This document shows, piece by piece, positions 19,480 through 27,396 of a stretch of 64,000 nt of DNA; the stretch's first letter is position 1; each line of letters opens with the position of its first letter. The notes beneath the pieces are model-generated. The model searched no databases. It saw only the letters and a list, made by a program, of their open reading frames with translations, and had not been told where the DNA came from. The translations under genes were made by a program, and so were the position numbers. Origin of the DNA: Enterococcus raffinosus (GTDB lineage: Bacteria > Bacillota > Bacilli > Lactobacillales > Enterococcaceae); the NCBI RefSeq assembly GCF_001886185.1, contig NZ_JXLA01000002.1, forward strand, positions 62,001 to 126,000. The letters run 5' to 3'.

Positions 19480-20535
19480 ATGACAACAAAAACAATGCTT
19501 GATTACATCAATCAAGAACAGGAAACATTGGCTAAAATTTTGAAGGACTATGATTTTTCCAGCGATTCAAAATTTTCTACAATGGCTACCGTCACCATTT
19601 TGGCCACCGGCTCTTCCAACAATGCCTGTTTATCTGCGAAGGCAGCGTTTGAACAGCTGGCGGATGTGAGCATCACTATTGAAGAGCCTTATAACTTCAA
19701 CCATTATGGACGATTGATTAAGGGAACAGATACAATCATCGGTGTGTCGCAAAGCGGAAAGAGTGCTTCCACCATTGATGCGATGAAGCAATTAGATGAG
19801 CAGGAAATTCAACGAATCGTTTTGACGAGTGATCTAGACAGTCCGATTGCTCAAGTCGTCGATACTGTCATTGATTTAAACACTGGAATTGAAACAGTTG
19901 GTTTTGTAACGAAAGGTTTTTCGGCGACAATTTTACAGTTGATTTTATTGGCGATCAAAGTAGGGGTATCGAAGAATAAAATTGATGAGCAACGTTTGGT
20001 CGAGCTGAAGGAAGAATTACAGAAGGTGATTGAAAAAATTCCAGCAGTCATTGCCCAATCTGATGAGTTTTTTAAACAGCATGAACCGCTTTTGAAGCTT
20101 GGTGGTCGATTTGTTGCTCTAGGCTATGGACCAAACTGGGGAACGGCGAAGGAATTTGAGACGAAATTCACGGAAACAGTTCGCCGTCCCAGCCAAGGCT
20201 TTGAACTGGAAGCATATATGCACGGCCCTTATCTAGAAGCAAATTGGGAGCATACACTGTTCTTCATCGAAACACCAAGCGTCAATCAAAGCAGATCACA
20301 AGCATTAGCGGATTATATGGATAGCTCTGTCGGAAGTATTCTAAAAGTAACCACAGAAAAAAGTTCTGATAAGAATACTTTGGGCCTAGCTGTCACGATT
20401 CCAGAGATTTTCTCACCATTACTATTGATTATTCCATTCCAATTATTGGCTTATCGCACAGCGACAGCAAAAGGAATCGATTTAAGCAAACGAATTTTTG
20501 ATGATTTTGATTCGGTATTAAAAAGTAAAATATAA
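19480..20535 (+). CDS. gfrE: SIS-domain deglycase, glucoselysine-6-phosphate type
   Basis: A 351-residue protein with two SIS domains (about 35-165 and 205-330), related to the isomerase half of glucosamine-6-phosphate synthase. LATGSSNNACLSAKA, GVSQSGKSASTIDAM and RPSQGFELEAYMHGPY are sugar-phosphate-binding loops. In E. faecium the equivalent GfrE converts glucoselysine-6-phosphate to fructose/glucose phosphate and lysine. Assignment as GfrE rests on its closer GlmS likeness and on its place before the FrlB-like gene. ATG at 19480 follows TGGAGGAATAGA. Confidence 0.8.
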   Translation: MTTKTMLDYINQEQETLAKILKDYDFSSDSKFSTMATVTILATGSSNNACLSAKAAFEQLADVSITIEEPYNFNHYGRLIKGTDTIIGVSQSGKSASTIDAMKQLDEQEIQRIVLTSDLDSPIAQVVDTVIDLNTGIETVGFVTKGFSATILQLILLAIKVGVSKNKIDEQRLVELKEELQKVIEKIPAVIAQSDEFFKQHEPLLKLGGRFVALGYGPNWGTAKEFETKFTETVRRPSQGFELEAYMHGPYLEANWEHTLFFIETPSVNQSRSQALADYMDSSVGSILKVTTEKSSDKNTLGLAVTIPEIFSPLLLIIPFQLLAYRTATAKGIDLSKRIFDDFDSVLKSKI

Positions 20536-20554
20536 AAGTTGAGGAGTTTAGAAC

Positions 20555-21559
20555 ATGTTGAAATTTAACGAGCAGCAACAGATTGATGATATTCAAGGAG
20601 CTTTGGCATTACGTCCACAGGTCGAACAAATTATCGACGAAGTTATGGAAAAAGGCTATGACAATATTTTTTATCTAGGGATTGGCGGAACCTATGCATC
20701 GGCTATGCAAGCAGTAACATACATTAACGGCCGCAGTGATTTACCAGCATATGTGCAACATGCAGCAGAATACTACACTACCGGAAACCGTCGATTAACT
20801 AAAGATTCACTGGTCATTCTTTCCTCAGTGACAGGAACAACTGAAGAAGTCGTCCGTGCGGTGAAGGAAATCAAAAAAGTAGGGGCTACACTATTAGGCT
20901 TTATTGATACTGAGGGCACTAGCTTAGCGGAAAGCTGTGATCATGTGATTACTTATCCAGCGCCTGGAACGGAACAAATCAAATTCTTTATGGCTGCAGA
21001 TCGCTTGATGAATAAAAATGGAGATTTTCCTGATTATGAAGAATACTATGGTGAGCTGGAACAATACCTAGCGAAAGGGTTAGTAGAAGCTGAGAAACAA
21101 GCGGAGGATTTCGGACGTGAATTTGCTGAAAAACATCGCCATGATGCTATGCATTACTTTATTGGAGCCGGAAATCAATGGGGAGCCGTGTATTCTTACG
21201 CGATGTGCTACTGGGAAGAACAAAGCTGGCTACGTTCTAAATCCATTCATGCAGCGGAATTCTTACATGGTACATTAGAAATCGTGGACGAAACAACGCC
21301 AGTGACTTTGTTCTTAGGAGAAGATGAACAGCGACCATTGGCAGAGCGAGTGAAAAACTTGCTGCCACGTATTTGCGGGAACTATACCTTCATTGATTCA
21401 AAGGATTATCCGATTGAAGGTATCAGTGAGAAAAACCGCGGACGCGTATTGCCGCATCTATTGATGCATTGTGTGACCCAACGAATCGATGCCCATGTAG
21501 AGAAATTAAATTGTCATCCGTTGGATATTCGTCGCTATTACCGTCAGTTTGAGTATTAA
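20555..21559 (+). CDS. gfrF: Fructoselysine-6-phosphate deglycase (FrlB-like)
   Basis: A 334-residue SIS-domain enzyme that splits fructoselysine-6-phosphate to glucose-6-phosphate and lysine. It matches the E. coli FrlB pattern: GIGGTYASAMQ, SSVTGTTEEVVRA, then SIHAAEFLHGTLEIV, ending in DIRRYYRQFEY, very like the RRYYGGLVEY end of FrlB. No fructoselysine kinase is needed, because the PTS delivers a phosphorylated substrate. ATG at 20555 follows TGAGGAGTTTAGAAC. It is the last gene of the operon, followed by a terminator. Confidence 0.85.
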   Translation: MLKFNEQQQIDDIQGALALRPQVEQIIDEVMEKGYDNIFYLGIGGTYASAMQAVTYINGRSDLPAYVQHAAEYYTTGNRRLTKDSLVILSSVTGTTEEVVRAVKEIKKVGATLLGFIDTEGTSLAESCDHVITYPAPGTEQIKFFMAADRLMNKNGDFPDYEEYYGELEQYLAKGLVEAEKQAEDFGREFAEKHRHDAMHYFIGAGNQWGAVYSYAMCYWEEQSWLRSKSIHAAEFLHGTLEIVDETTPVTLFLGEDEQRPLAERVKNLLPRICGNYTFIDSKDYPIEGISEKNRGRVLPHLLMHCVTQRIDAHVEKLNCHPLDIRRYYRQFEY

Positions 21560-21566
21560 TTTAGAA

Positions 21567-21595
21567 ACCTCTTTGCATGAGCAAAGGGGTTTTTT
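21567..21595 (+). terminator. Terminator of the gfr operon
   Basis: Stem AACCTCTTTGC/GCAAAGGGGTT with a 4-base loop and a T-run. It closes gfrABCDEF. Confidence 0.85.
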
Positions 21596-21638
21596 ACTGG
21601 TATATTAAATAAGAAAGCACATTCAAAGCATCTAGCCC

Positions 21639-21668
21639 AACAACACTATATATTGTGTTGTTTTTTTA
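21639..21668 (+). terminator. Second hairpin with T-run downstream of gfrF
   Basis: AACAACAC/GTGTTGTT arms around TATATATT, followed by T7. It could be a backup terminator for the gfr operon. It is too far from the next gene's start to be its ribosome site. Confidence 0.6.
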
Positions 21669-21779
21669 CATATCACGAAATAGACACAAAATCTAGACTT
21701 TACTTCGAAAAAAATAGGAGTACTATTATCAAGGATTTGAAAGAAAATTTTAGTTTACTGAGAGAGGATGGATGAAACG

Positions 21780-22475
21780 ATGCTATTGATCGCTGGCACG
21801 ATTGGTGCGGGGAAAAGCAGTCTGACAGATATGTTGTCACAGGAAATGAACTCAAAACCATTTTATGAGAACGTGGATGACAATGAAGTACTGCCATTGT
21901 TTTACTCGAATCCAGAAAAATATACATTTTTGTTGCAGGTATTCTTTTTGAATAAACGCTTTTTAGCGATGAAGGATGCCTTGCCGCAAGCAGATAACGT
22001 ATTGGATCGTTCGATTTATGAAGACAGTCTGCTTTTTCACTTGAATGCAGATCTTGGTCGCGTAAGTTCGGAGGAAGTGAAGCAATACGATCATTTGCTA
22101 GATACGATGTTAAAGGAATTGGAGCATACAGCGCCGAAAAAAAGACCCGATTTGCTGGTACACATCAAAGTCTCATTTGATGTCATGCTGGAGAGGATTG
22201 AAAAACGTGGCCGAGATTATGAACAAATCGCTACGAATCCAGAGCTATATGATTATTACAAGCTGGTTAATGAACGTTATGAAAAATGGTTTGACAGCTT
22301 CACGATTTGTCCCAAAATTCAAATTAACGGAGACCGCTATGATTTTGTTGCTGATCCAAAGGCAGCAGAAATCGTGATCAATCAAATCAAGGAAGAAACC
22401 AACAAGCTGAACGTATTAACGTTCAAGAACGCAAGCTATTATTCAAGTGAAAAGATGGAAAAAGGGATTTTTTAA
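21780..22475 (+). CDS. Deoxynucleoside kinase (dAK/dGK type)
   Basis: Phosphorylates salvaged deoxynucleosides to dNMPs. The P-loop GTIGAGKS falls at residues 6-13, the DRSIYEDSLLFH segment supplies the conserved Asp-Arg-Ser, and IEKRGRDYEQ is the lid region, all typical of the Firmicute deoxyadenosine/deoxyguanosine kinases. Length is 231 residues. I place the start at ATG 21780 because relatives begin a few residues before the P-loop and GAGAGGA lies upstream. An in-frame ATG at 21768 directly abuts that sequence. Base specificity cannot be read from the sequence. Confidence 0.88.
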   Translation: MLLIAGTIGAGKSSLTDMLSQEMNSKPFYENVDDNEVLPLFYSNPEKYTFLLQVFFLNKRFLAMKDALPQADNVLDRSIYEDSLLFHLNADLGRVSSEEVKQYDHLLDTMLKELEHTAPKKRPDLLVHIKVSFDVMLERIEKRGRDYEQIATNPELYDYYKLVNERYEKWFDSFTICPKIQINGDRYDFVADPKAAEIVINQIKEETNKLNVLTFKNASYYSSEKMEKGIF

Positions 22476-22531
22476 AACGTCCTTTTTTTCTTACTAAATA
22501 AAGAACGACCGTTTTCTAGAAGGAGCCAATT

Positions 22532-23275
22532 ATGTTAAATTATTTCAAGTTTTTACTTCATCAGTTAAAAGGCTGGCCACAACAGAATTATTACCTCTTT
22601 TTCTTTAGTTTAGGCTGCCAGATCATGACCTTAGTCAATCAACCGATCACATGGCTTACAGTGATCACGTTTATCGGTACGACTTTAGGTGTCTTATGTA
22701 TTCTTTCGATTAATGCCGCGAAATCGGTCAATGGTATTTTAGGAATTATTTCTGCGATTTGCTTTATTTATGTAGGCTATTCCGCTAAAAACTACTTAAG
22801 CATCGGGGAACAAATCGCGTATATGATCACACTGGATATTCCCGTATTGCTAAGTAAAGAGTGGAACCATAATATGGCGTCTAAGATTCGCAAGTTTACT
22901 GGGAAAACCTGGTTTGTGGCAATTATCAGTACGATCCTTGTGTACTTTGTTTCCGGTTTTCTGATTCAACGCTTTACGGATGACCCTCGTCCTTGGATTG
23001 ATGCAATTGCCTTTTCAATTAGCTTAAGTGCAGGCATTATCAGTTTCTTACGTTACAATAATCAATACTTTTGGTGGTTGGCATCAGGGCTTGCTCAAAT
23101 GGTTCTTTGGTACATTTCCTTCAGACATGGCTCCGCAAGCTTGGCAATGTTCGTGAATAGCTCTGTTTACCTGATCAATGACTTTTTGGCATTTACCGTT
23201 TCTCCTTGGTATAACAAAAAGGAACGGGAAAGAATGCAACGGATGGAAGAAGAGTATTATCATCTGAGCCACTGA
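22532..23275 (+). CDS. pnuC: PnuC-family transporter (nicotinamide mononucleotide/riboside)
   Basis: A 247-residue membrane protein with about seven hydrophobic segments, matching the PnuC family of facilitators for NAD precursors. Visible features are TLGVLCILSINAAKSVNG near helix 2, the aromatic-rich WWLASGLAQMVLWYISF helix and a charged C-terminal tail. No NiaR-type operator or cofactor riboswitch was noticed upstream, so the substrate (nicotinamide riboside is most usual) is family inference. ATG at 22532 follows AGAAGGAGCCAATT. It is convergent with the following gene. Confidence 0.85.
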   Translation: MLNYFKFLLHQLKGWPQQNYYLFFFSLGCQIMTLVNQPITWLTVITFIGTTLGVLCILSINAAKSVNGILGIISAICFIYVGYSAKNYLSIGEQIAYMITLDIPVLLSKEWNHNMASKIRKFTGKTWFVAIISTILVYFVSGFLIQRFTDDPRPWIDAIAFSISLSAGIISFLRYNNQYFWWLASGLAQMVLWYISFRHGSASLAMFVNSSVYLINDFLAFTVSPWYNKKERERMQRMEEEYYHLSH

Positions 23276-23288
23276 TTTAATATATAAG

Positions 23289-23326
23289 AAAAGATCTCGA
23301 TGACTTTTTGTCATGGAGATCTTTTT
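23289..23326. terminator. Bidirectional terminator after pnuC
   Basis: AAAGATCTC...ATGAC paired with GTCAT...GAGATCTTT around T5, between convergent genes, with T-runs on both strands. Confidence 0.85.
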
Positions 23327-24225
23327 TATTGATCTGAAAGAAGCCATTCAATTTCATCTGTGATCCAAGCGCCAGGTTTTTTTATAGGATCAAACGGCAT
23401 CCAAGAGCTTTTCATAAAAATCTTCTCTGCTTGCCAATAGCCGTTGGCGGATTGTTTTTCTTTTAGGTAGTCAATCGCTTGGCGACACTCAACGCGATCT
23501 AGCTGATCCTCAGCTTTCAAAACAGTTAATGCTTCGATGATATTTGTTCGATAAGGGTAGGGATAAAACAGAGTGATCAAGTCATCGTACAAATATTCAT
23601 CATTCATTTCATGGAAAATAACTCGATGCTTCAATAGAGAAGCAATTCCTTTATCCAATTTTGCCTGAAGTCCTGGAAAATCACCGTATTTAGCGGCGTA
23701 CTCGGAGAGAGCTTTAATTGACTTAACTAAACCATCGTAGCAGGGAGACTTTCCGACGCAACCGCCAAAGCGATGAAAAAGATCCTTGCCATGCCAATCG
23801 GAAGGTTCATTCTTAGTAAATGGAAAGTAATAAATAATCCATTGAATTCCTTTTTCCGCCCAGTTCTTTTTACCAGCACGCAAAAATAGTAAAGTACAGA
23901 GTGCGTTGTGACAGGCTAAAATTCCTTCTTGTTTTCCAGTTAATGAAAATCCTTCTTCAAATGACACATGAGTGTGCAGAGTTTCCAGCATCGTCTGCAC
24001 CTGATCAAGCCGCTCGAAATAAGGAATTTCTGAAAGCTCCGTTAATAAGAACTCTAGTTTTCGCAAACCGGTAAATGTATCTGTACGGAAAGGTTCAGCT
24101 AATATATTGGTAATGACCTCAGAGTTTTCTAATAAGTTCTCGATTTCTGAAAACTCAAGCGACTGTTTGTTTCTAACCATTTTTTTCAATTTTAAAGCAG
24201 AATCTAACTTCAAGTCGTTTGTCAT
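23326..24225 (-). CDS. Uncharacterised helical-repeat protein (prenyltransferase/squalene-cyclase-like)
   Basis: A 299-residue soluble protein that I recognise only loosely. The C-terminal CRQAIDYLKEKQSANGYW segment, then WMPFDPIKKPGAWIT, resemble alpha-alpha barrel repeats of prenyltransferase/terpene-cyclase-like proteins. A Cys/His-containing stretch (FHRFGGCVGKSPCYDG) lies mid-protein, and no catalytic DxDD motif is seen. The frame extends to a GTG at 24270, but ATG 24225 is preceded by GAAGGGAT at good spacing. It is a single gene between convergent pnuC and a divergent histidine kinase gene, with no clue to its role. Confidence 0.7.
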   Translation of the reverse strand: MTNDLKLDSALKLKKMVRNKQSLEFSEIENLLENSEVITNILAEPFRTDTFTGLRKLEFLLTELSEIPYFERLDQVQTMLETLHTHVSFEEGFSLTGKQEGILACHNALCTLLFLRAGKKNWAEKGIQWIIYYFPFTKNEPSDWHGKDLFHRFGGCVGKSPCYDGLVKSIKALSEYAAKYGDFPGLQAKLDKGIASLLKHRVIFHEMNDEYLYDDLITLFYPYPYRTNIIEALTVLKAEDQLDRVECRQAIDYLKEKQSANGYWQAEKIFMKSSWMPFDPIKKPGAWITDEIEWLLSDQ

Positions 24226-24451
24226 TTTATCAATCCCTTCAATAATACTTTTAGTGTAGCATTTCGACACAAGAGGCGAAAGAGGAGACGTTCGACTAAA
24301 TTTAAATACTTTTTCACCTTTTAATATAAAAAATCAGAATCCAGCTTGATGAAAATAAGATTATTATTTGAATTTTTAATGAATCATAGGATTTAAAGCT
24401 GAAAATAAGCTATTGTAAAGGTATTCAGAATTCAAGTAGAAGAGGAAAACA

Positions 24452-25909
24452 ATGAAATATTTGTATCAGCAATTATTAGCTTTTTGGTCCCTTATTCTTT
24501 TGACAGTCGTATTGATCGGCATATCTTTTACCAGCATCAATAAGCGGACATTAGTCAATCAAAACTACAACCAGATTAGAGAATACATTGAGTCCGTCAA
24601 TGATTCGTTGAATAGTGATCTATCAAATCCTTATACCAATCCCTACGGTAACCTAACTAGTGAAGAGATTCTACCTTACCATTTAGCTAACGCTGAACAA
24701 GTGCTAGCCCAACAGGGAATTAAGTTCGTCTTGATTGATAGTAAAAAGAATGTGGTCTATCCTTCAACGCGAACCGAAATCAAAGAGTCCTTATTAAACG
24801 ATTCAGAATGGAAAAAACTAAGAAACGGTGAAAGTATCTATAAAACAATCAAATATGATTTAACTGGTGAGCCTAATCAAACGTCCTATGTTCTTTCTAA
24901 TCGGTATGTTTCCAATGAGTTTTCTGGTGTCTTAATTGCTTCAAAATCCGCTAGAGACCTAGAAGAAAGTGAAAAAAAGATTTCTGACAATCTTCTGAAG
25001 GGCTTCATTATTTCCTCCCTGTTTGGTGGCGCGATCAGTTTTGGCCTAGCAGCAAGACAGGTGAAAAAAATAAATGATTTGAAACGAGCGGTTAATCAAA
25101 TCTCTAATGGGAATTATGAAATAGAAATCGAGGAAAAAAACAATAAAGATGAGTTTAATGAACTGGCCCATGATTTCAATAAAATGGCGGTGTCCTTACA
25201 GGAAAACGAAAAGGAAATCATTCGCCAAGAGGAATTACGTAAGCAGTTTATGGCAAATACCTCTCATGAAATGAGGACTCCGCTAACGACAATCAAGGGA
25301 CTGCTGGAGGGGCTTGAATATGGCGCGATCCCAGAAAACCAAAAGGGAAAAGCTGTATCGTTGATGCAAAATGAGACCGATCGACTCATCCGTTTAGTGA
25401 AGCAGAATTTAGATTATGAAAATATCAGAAGCCATCAAATCACTCTCTCTTTAACAACATTTAATGCAACAGAAGCCATCAATAATATTCTGACGCAACT
25501 GAATAAAAAAGCCGAGTCAATGAATGATCACTTGCTCCTATCAACTCCAGATTCTGTTGAAGTATATGCGGATCACGATCGTTTCATTCAAATTATGGTG
25601 AATATTATTCAAAATGCCATTCAGTTTACCGAAAACGGCGAGATAAAAGTCGCAATCAAAGAAACGGATTCAGATGTATTTATCACCGTCGAGGACAATG
25701 GCATCGGCATGACTGAAGAGGAACAAAAAAATATTTGGGATCGCTATTATAAAGCCGATCCGTCAAGGAAAAATACGAAGATAGGCGAGTCTGGACTTGG
25801 ATTATCGATCGTAAAGGAACTAGTGCGACTGCACCACGGTTCAATTGAAGTGACCAGCGAAAAAAATGAAGGAACGACCTTCCTGATACAATTTCCTAAA
25901 GAAAAATAA
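24452..25909 (+). CDS. Sensor histidine kinase without adjacent response regulator
   Basis: A 485-residue membrane kinase. Two helices (about 8-28 and 183-201) flank an extracytoplasmic sensor of about 155 residues. HAMP covers about 200-252, the dimerisation box is FMANTSHEMRTPLTT with phospho-acceptor His272, and the ATPase domain has N (IIQNAIQFTE), G1 (VEDNGIGM) and G2 (GESGLGLSIV) boxes. Both flanking genes are enzymes, so its response regulator is elsewhere. ATG at 24452 follows AGAAGAGGAAAAC. The ligand is unknown. A hairpin terminator follows. Confidence 0.92.
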   Translation: MKYLYQQLLAFWSLILLTVVLIGISFTSINKRTLVNQNYNQIREYIESVNDSLNSDLSNPYTNPYGNLTSEEILPYHLANAEQVLAQQGIKFVLIDSKKNVVYPSTRTEIKESLLNDSEWKKLRNGESIYKTIKYDLTGEPNQTSYVLSNRYVSNEFSGVLIASKSARDLEESEKKISDNLLKGFIISSLFGGAISFGLAARQVKKINDLKRAVNQISNGNYEIEIEEKNNKDEFNELAHDFNKMAVSLQENEKEIIRQEELRKQFMANTSHEMRTPLTTIKGLLEGLEYGAIPENQKGKAVSLMQNETDRLIRLVKQNLDYENIRSHQITLSLTTFNATEAINNILTQLNKKAESMNDHLLLSTPDSVEVYADHDRFIQIMVNIIQNAIQFTENGEIKVAIKETDSDVFITVEDNGIGMTEEEQKNIWDRYYKADPSRKNTKIGESGLGLSIVKELVRLHHGSIEVTSEKNEGTTFLIQFPKEK

Positions 25910-25918
25910 AATCATCAG

Positions 25919-25951
25919 AAAAAGCTGTTATTTTATAAATAACGGCTTTTT
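25919..25951 (+). terminator. Terminator after the histidine kinase
   Basis: AAAAAGCTGTTATT paired with AATAACGGCTTTTT, with a short loop ending in T5. Confidence 0.8.
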
Positions 25952-26001
25952 GAAATCAACCTTTGCTATACTTATAGTAAGAACAAAAAGGAGAAAAAAC
26001 T

Positions 26002-26919
26002 TTGTGGATATATGTATTAGTATTAATAATTCTTGTATTGCTTGTTTTTGAGGGTTATCAGTTTCAGCGCGATATCAAGGCTGCATACGATCGATTGGAT
26101 CAGTATCAGGTGAAATCACTAACTACTAGTTTTGGTAAAATGAATTATCTTGATGAGGGTTCTGGCGAAGCTGTTTTGATCGCTCATGGAATTTTTGGCG
26201 GTTACGATCAAGGAATGATTAGTCTCAGGCAAGTCGTAGGAGACAGGCAGCGAAAAATTTCGCCCTCGCGTTTTGGCTATATTGGTTCAGCACTGCCTTC
26301 GGATCCTACACCTGAAAATCAAGCAAAAGCATTTATTGAACTAATGGACTATTTAGGGATCGAAAAATGCTTCATTTTAGGGACCTCTGCTGGTGGCGCC
26401 GTCACATTGCGTATGGCACTGGATTATCCTGAACGCGTCAAAGGAATTATTTTGTTATCCTCAGGAGCACCAGATAAAAAGAGGACGGTGAAAGAAGTTC
26501 AAGAGATGGGACTCCAAGGACCCCCGCCATTCATCGTGAATGATTTTATTCTGTGGTTTGCGATGAAGCATTTTGGATTTGTCTTTAATAAGATGATGGG
26601 AACAACGATCAAGACCAATGAGTTGTTCGAAACAATGCTGCCAGCAACACCGAGAAGGCAAGGCGTCAAAGCGGACACTGAGAGAACAAATACAGATATG
26701 ACGTTAAATTATGACAACTATCCTTTAGAGGACATTCAAGTTCCGATCCTAGTTTGTCATGCGAAGGACGATCCGATGGCTGACTATGAATCTATCGAAA
26801 AAATGCTTCAGCGAGTGAAGGCAGAGACAGCCATTTGCGAAACTGGGGGACATACAATAGATGGCAATGGCGATTTTGTAGATCAAGCGATCCGGACATT
26901 TATTGAAAAGAAAAAATGA
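26002..26919 (+). CDS. Membrane-anchored alpha/beta hydrolase
   Basis: A 305-residue hydrolase with an N-terminal transmembrane helix (residues 2-18). The oxyanion HG motif lies in IAHGIFGGYD, the nucleophile elbow is GTSAGG, Asp lies in CHAKDDPMADY and the catalytic His in GGHTIDGNG. Lipase, esterase and C-C hydrolase activities all occur in this fold, so no substrate is assigned. The start is TTG at 26002, nine bases after AAGGAG. The GTG two bases later is out of frame. The next gene follows closely and may be co-transcribed. Confidence 0.85.
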   Translation: MWIYVLVLIILVLLVFEGYQFQRDIKAAYDRLDQYQVKSLTTSFGKMNYLDEGSGEAVLIAHGIFGGYDQGMISLRQVVGDRQRKISPSRFGYIGSALPSDPTPENQAKAFIELMDYLGIEKCFILGTSAGGAVTLRMALDYPERVKGIILLSSGAPDKKRTVKEVQEMGLQGPPPFIVNDFILWFAMKHFGFVFNKMMGTTIKTNELFETMLPATPRRQGVKADTERTNTDMTLNYDNYPLEDIQVPILVCHAKDDPMADYESIEKMLQRVKAETAICETGGHTIDGNGDFVDQAIRTFIEKKK

Positions 26920-26945
26920 TTGTAGTAAAAATGGAGGCCAATTTT

Positions 26946-27343
26946 GTGAAAGCTGTTATTTCTGGAAGTGTAGTTTTTCAAGAAGAATATCGAGATCTGG
27001 AAAAAATTTCAGTAAAGAAGGCATTGAATTAATTGATTATCCTCGCTCATGTCAGAACCTAGACAAAGAGTATCCAGAAATCTTAACGACTTTTTTTAAA
27101 AATATCGCAGTAGCGGATTTATTTTTTGTATTTAATCAAGATCGGAAAGGGGTATCAGGCTATATTGGTGCCGCAACTTTTTCAGAAATGACGTATTGTC
27201 TGATGCAAAATCTTATTCATGGAAAAAGGATCAAAATAGTCTTATTTAAGGAACCATCAGAGGAAAATTTTTGTTTTGATGAGGTAGATCGCTGGCTAAA
27301 GAATGGCTGGATGGAAATCAGACAGTCTAACAATTTGGTATAA
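26946..27343 (+). pseudogene. Nucleoside 2-deoxyribosyltransferase-like gene with a frameshift
   Basis: The GTG at 26946, nine bases after GGAGG, opens MKAVISGSVVFQEEYRDLEK, a start typical of small Rossmann-like deoxyribosyltransferase relatives, then stops after 28 codons. The rest of the protein (FSKEGIELIDYP... to NLV) continues in another frame. The switch falls at a run of six A near 27000. One more A would give one continuous protein of about 132 residues with the GYIGAATFSEMTYC motif of this fold. It could be true gene decay or a homopolymer error. Confidence 0.7.
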
Positions 27344-27344
27344 C

Positions 27345-27378
27345 AAAGGTGTGGGCAAAAGACTGCTCACACCTTTTT
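27345..27378. terminator. Bidirectional terminator
   Basis: AAAGGTGTGGGCA pairs with TGCTCACACCTTT, between the frameshifted gene and the convergent nucleotidase gene. Confidence 0.85.
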
Positions 27379-27396
27379 GAATTTTTTATTTATATA

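Noticed and set aside
26903-26945. Upstream in-frame start for the gene after the hydrolase
   Set aside because: It would overlap the hydrolase stop and lacks a ribosome site. GTG 26946, with GGAGG, is clearly the original start, in a different frame.
26995-27008. Programmed -1 frameshift in the deoxyribosyltransferase-like gene
   Set aside because: The zero-frame codons at the A-run (GAA AAA ATT) do not form a good X XXY YYZ site, and no pseudoknot was seen. Indel or sequencing error is more likely.
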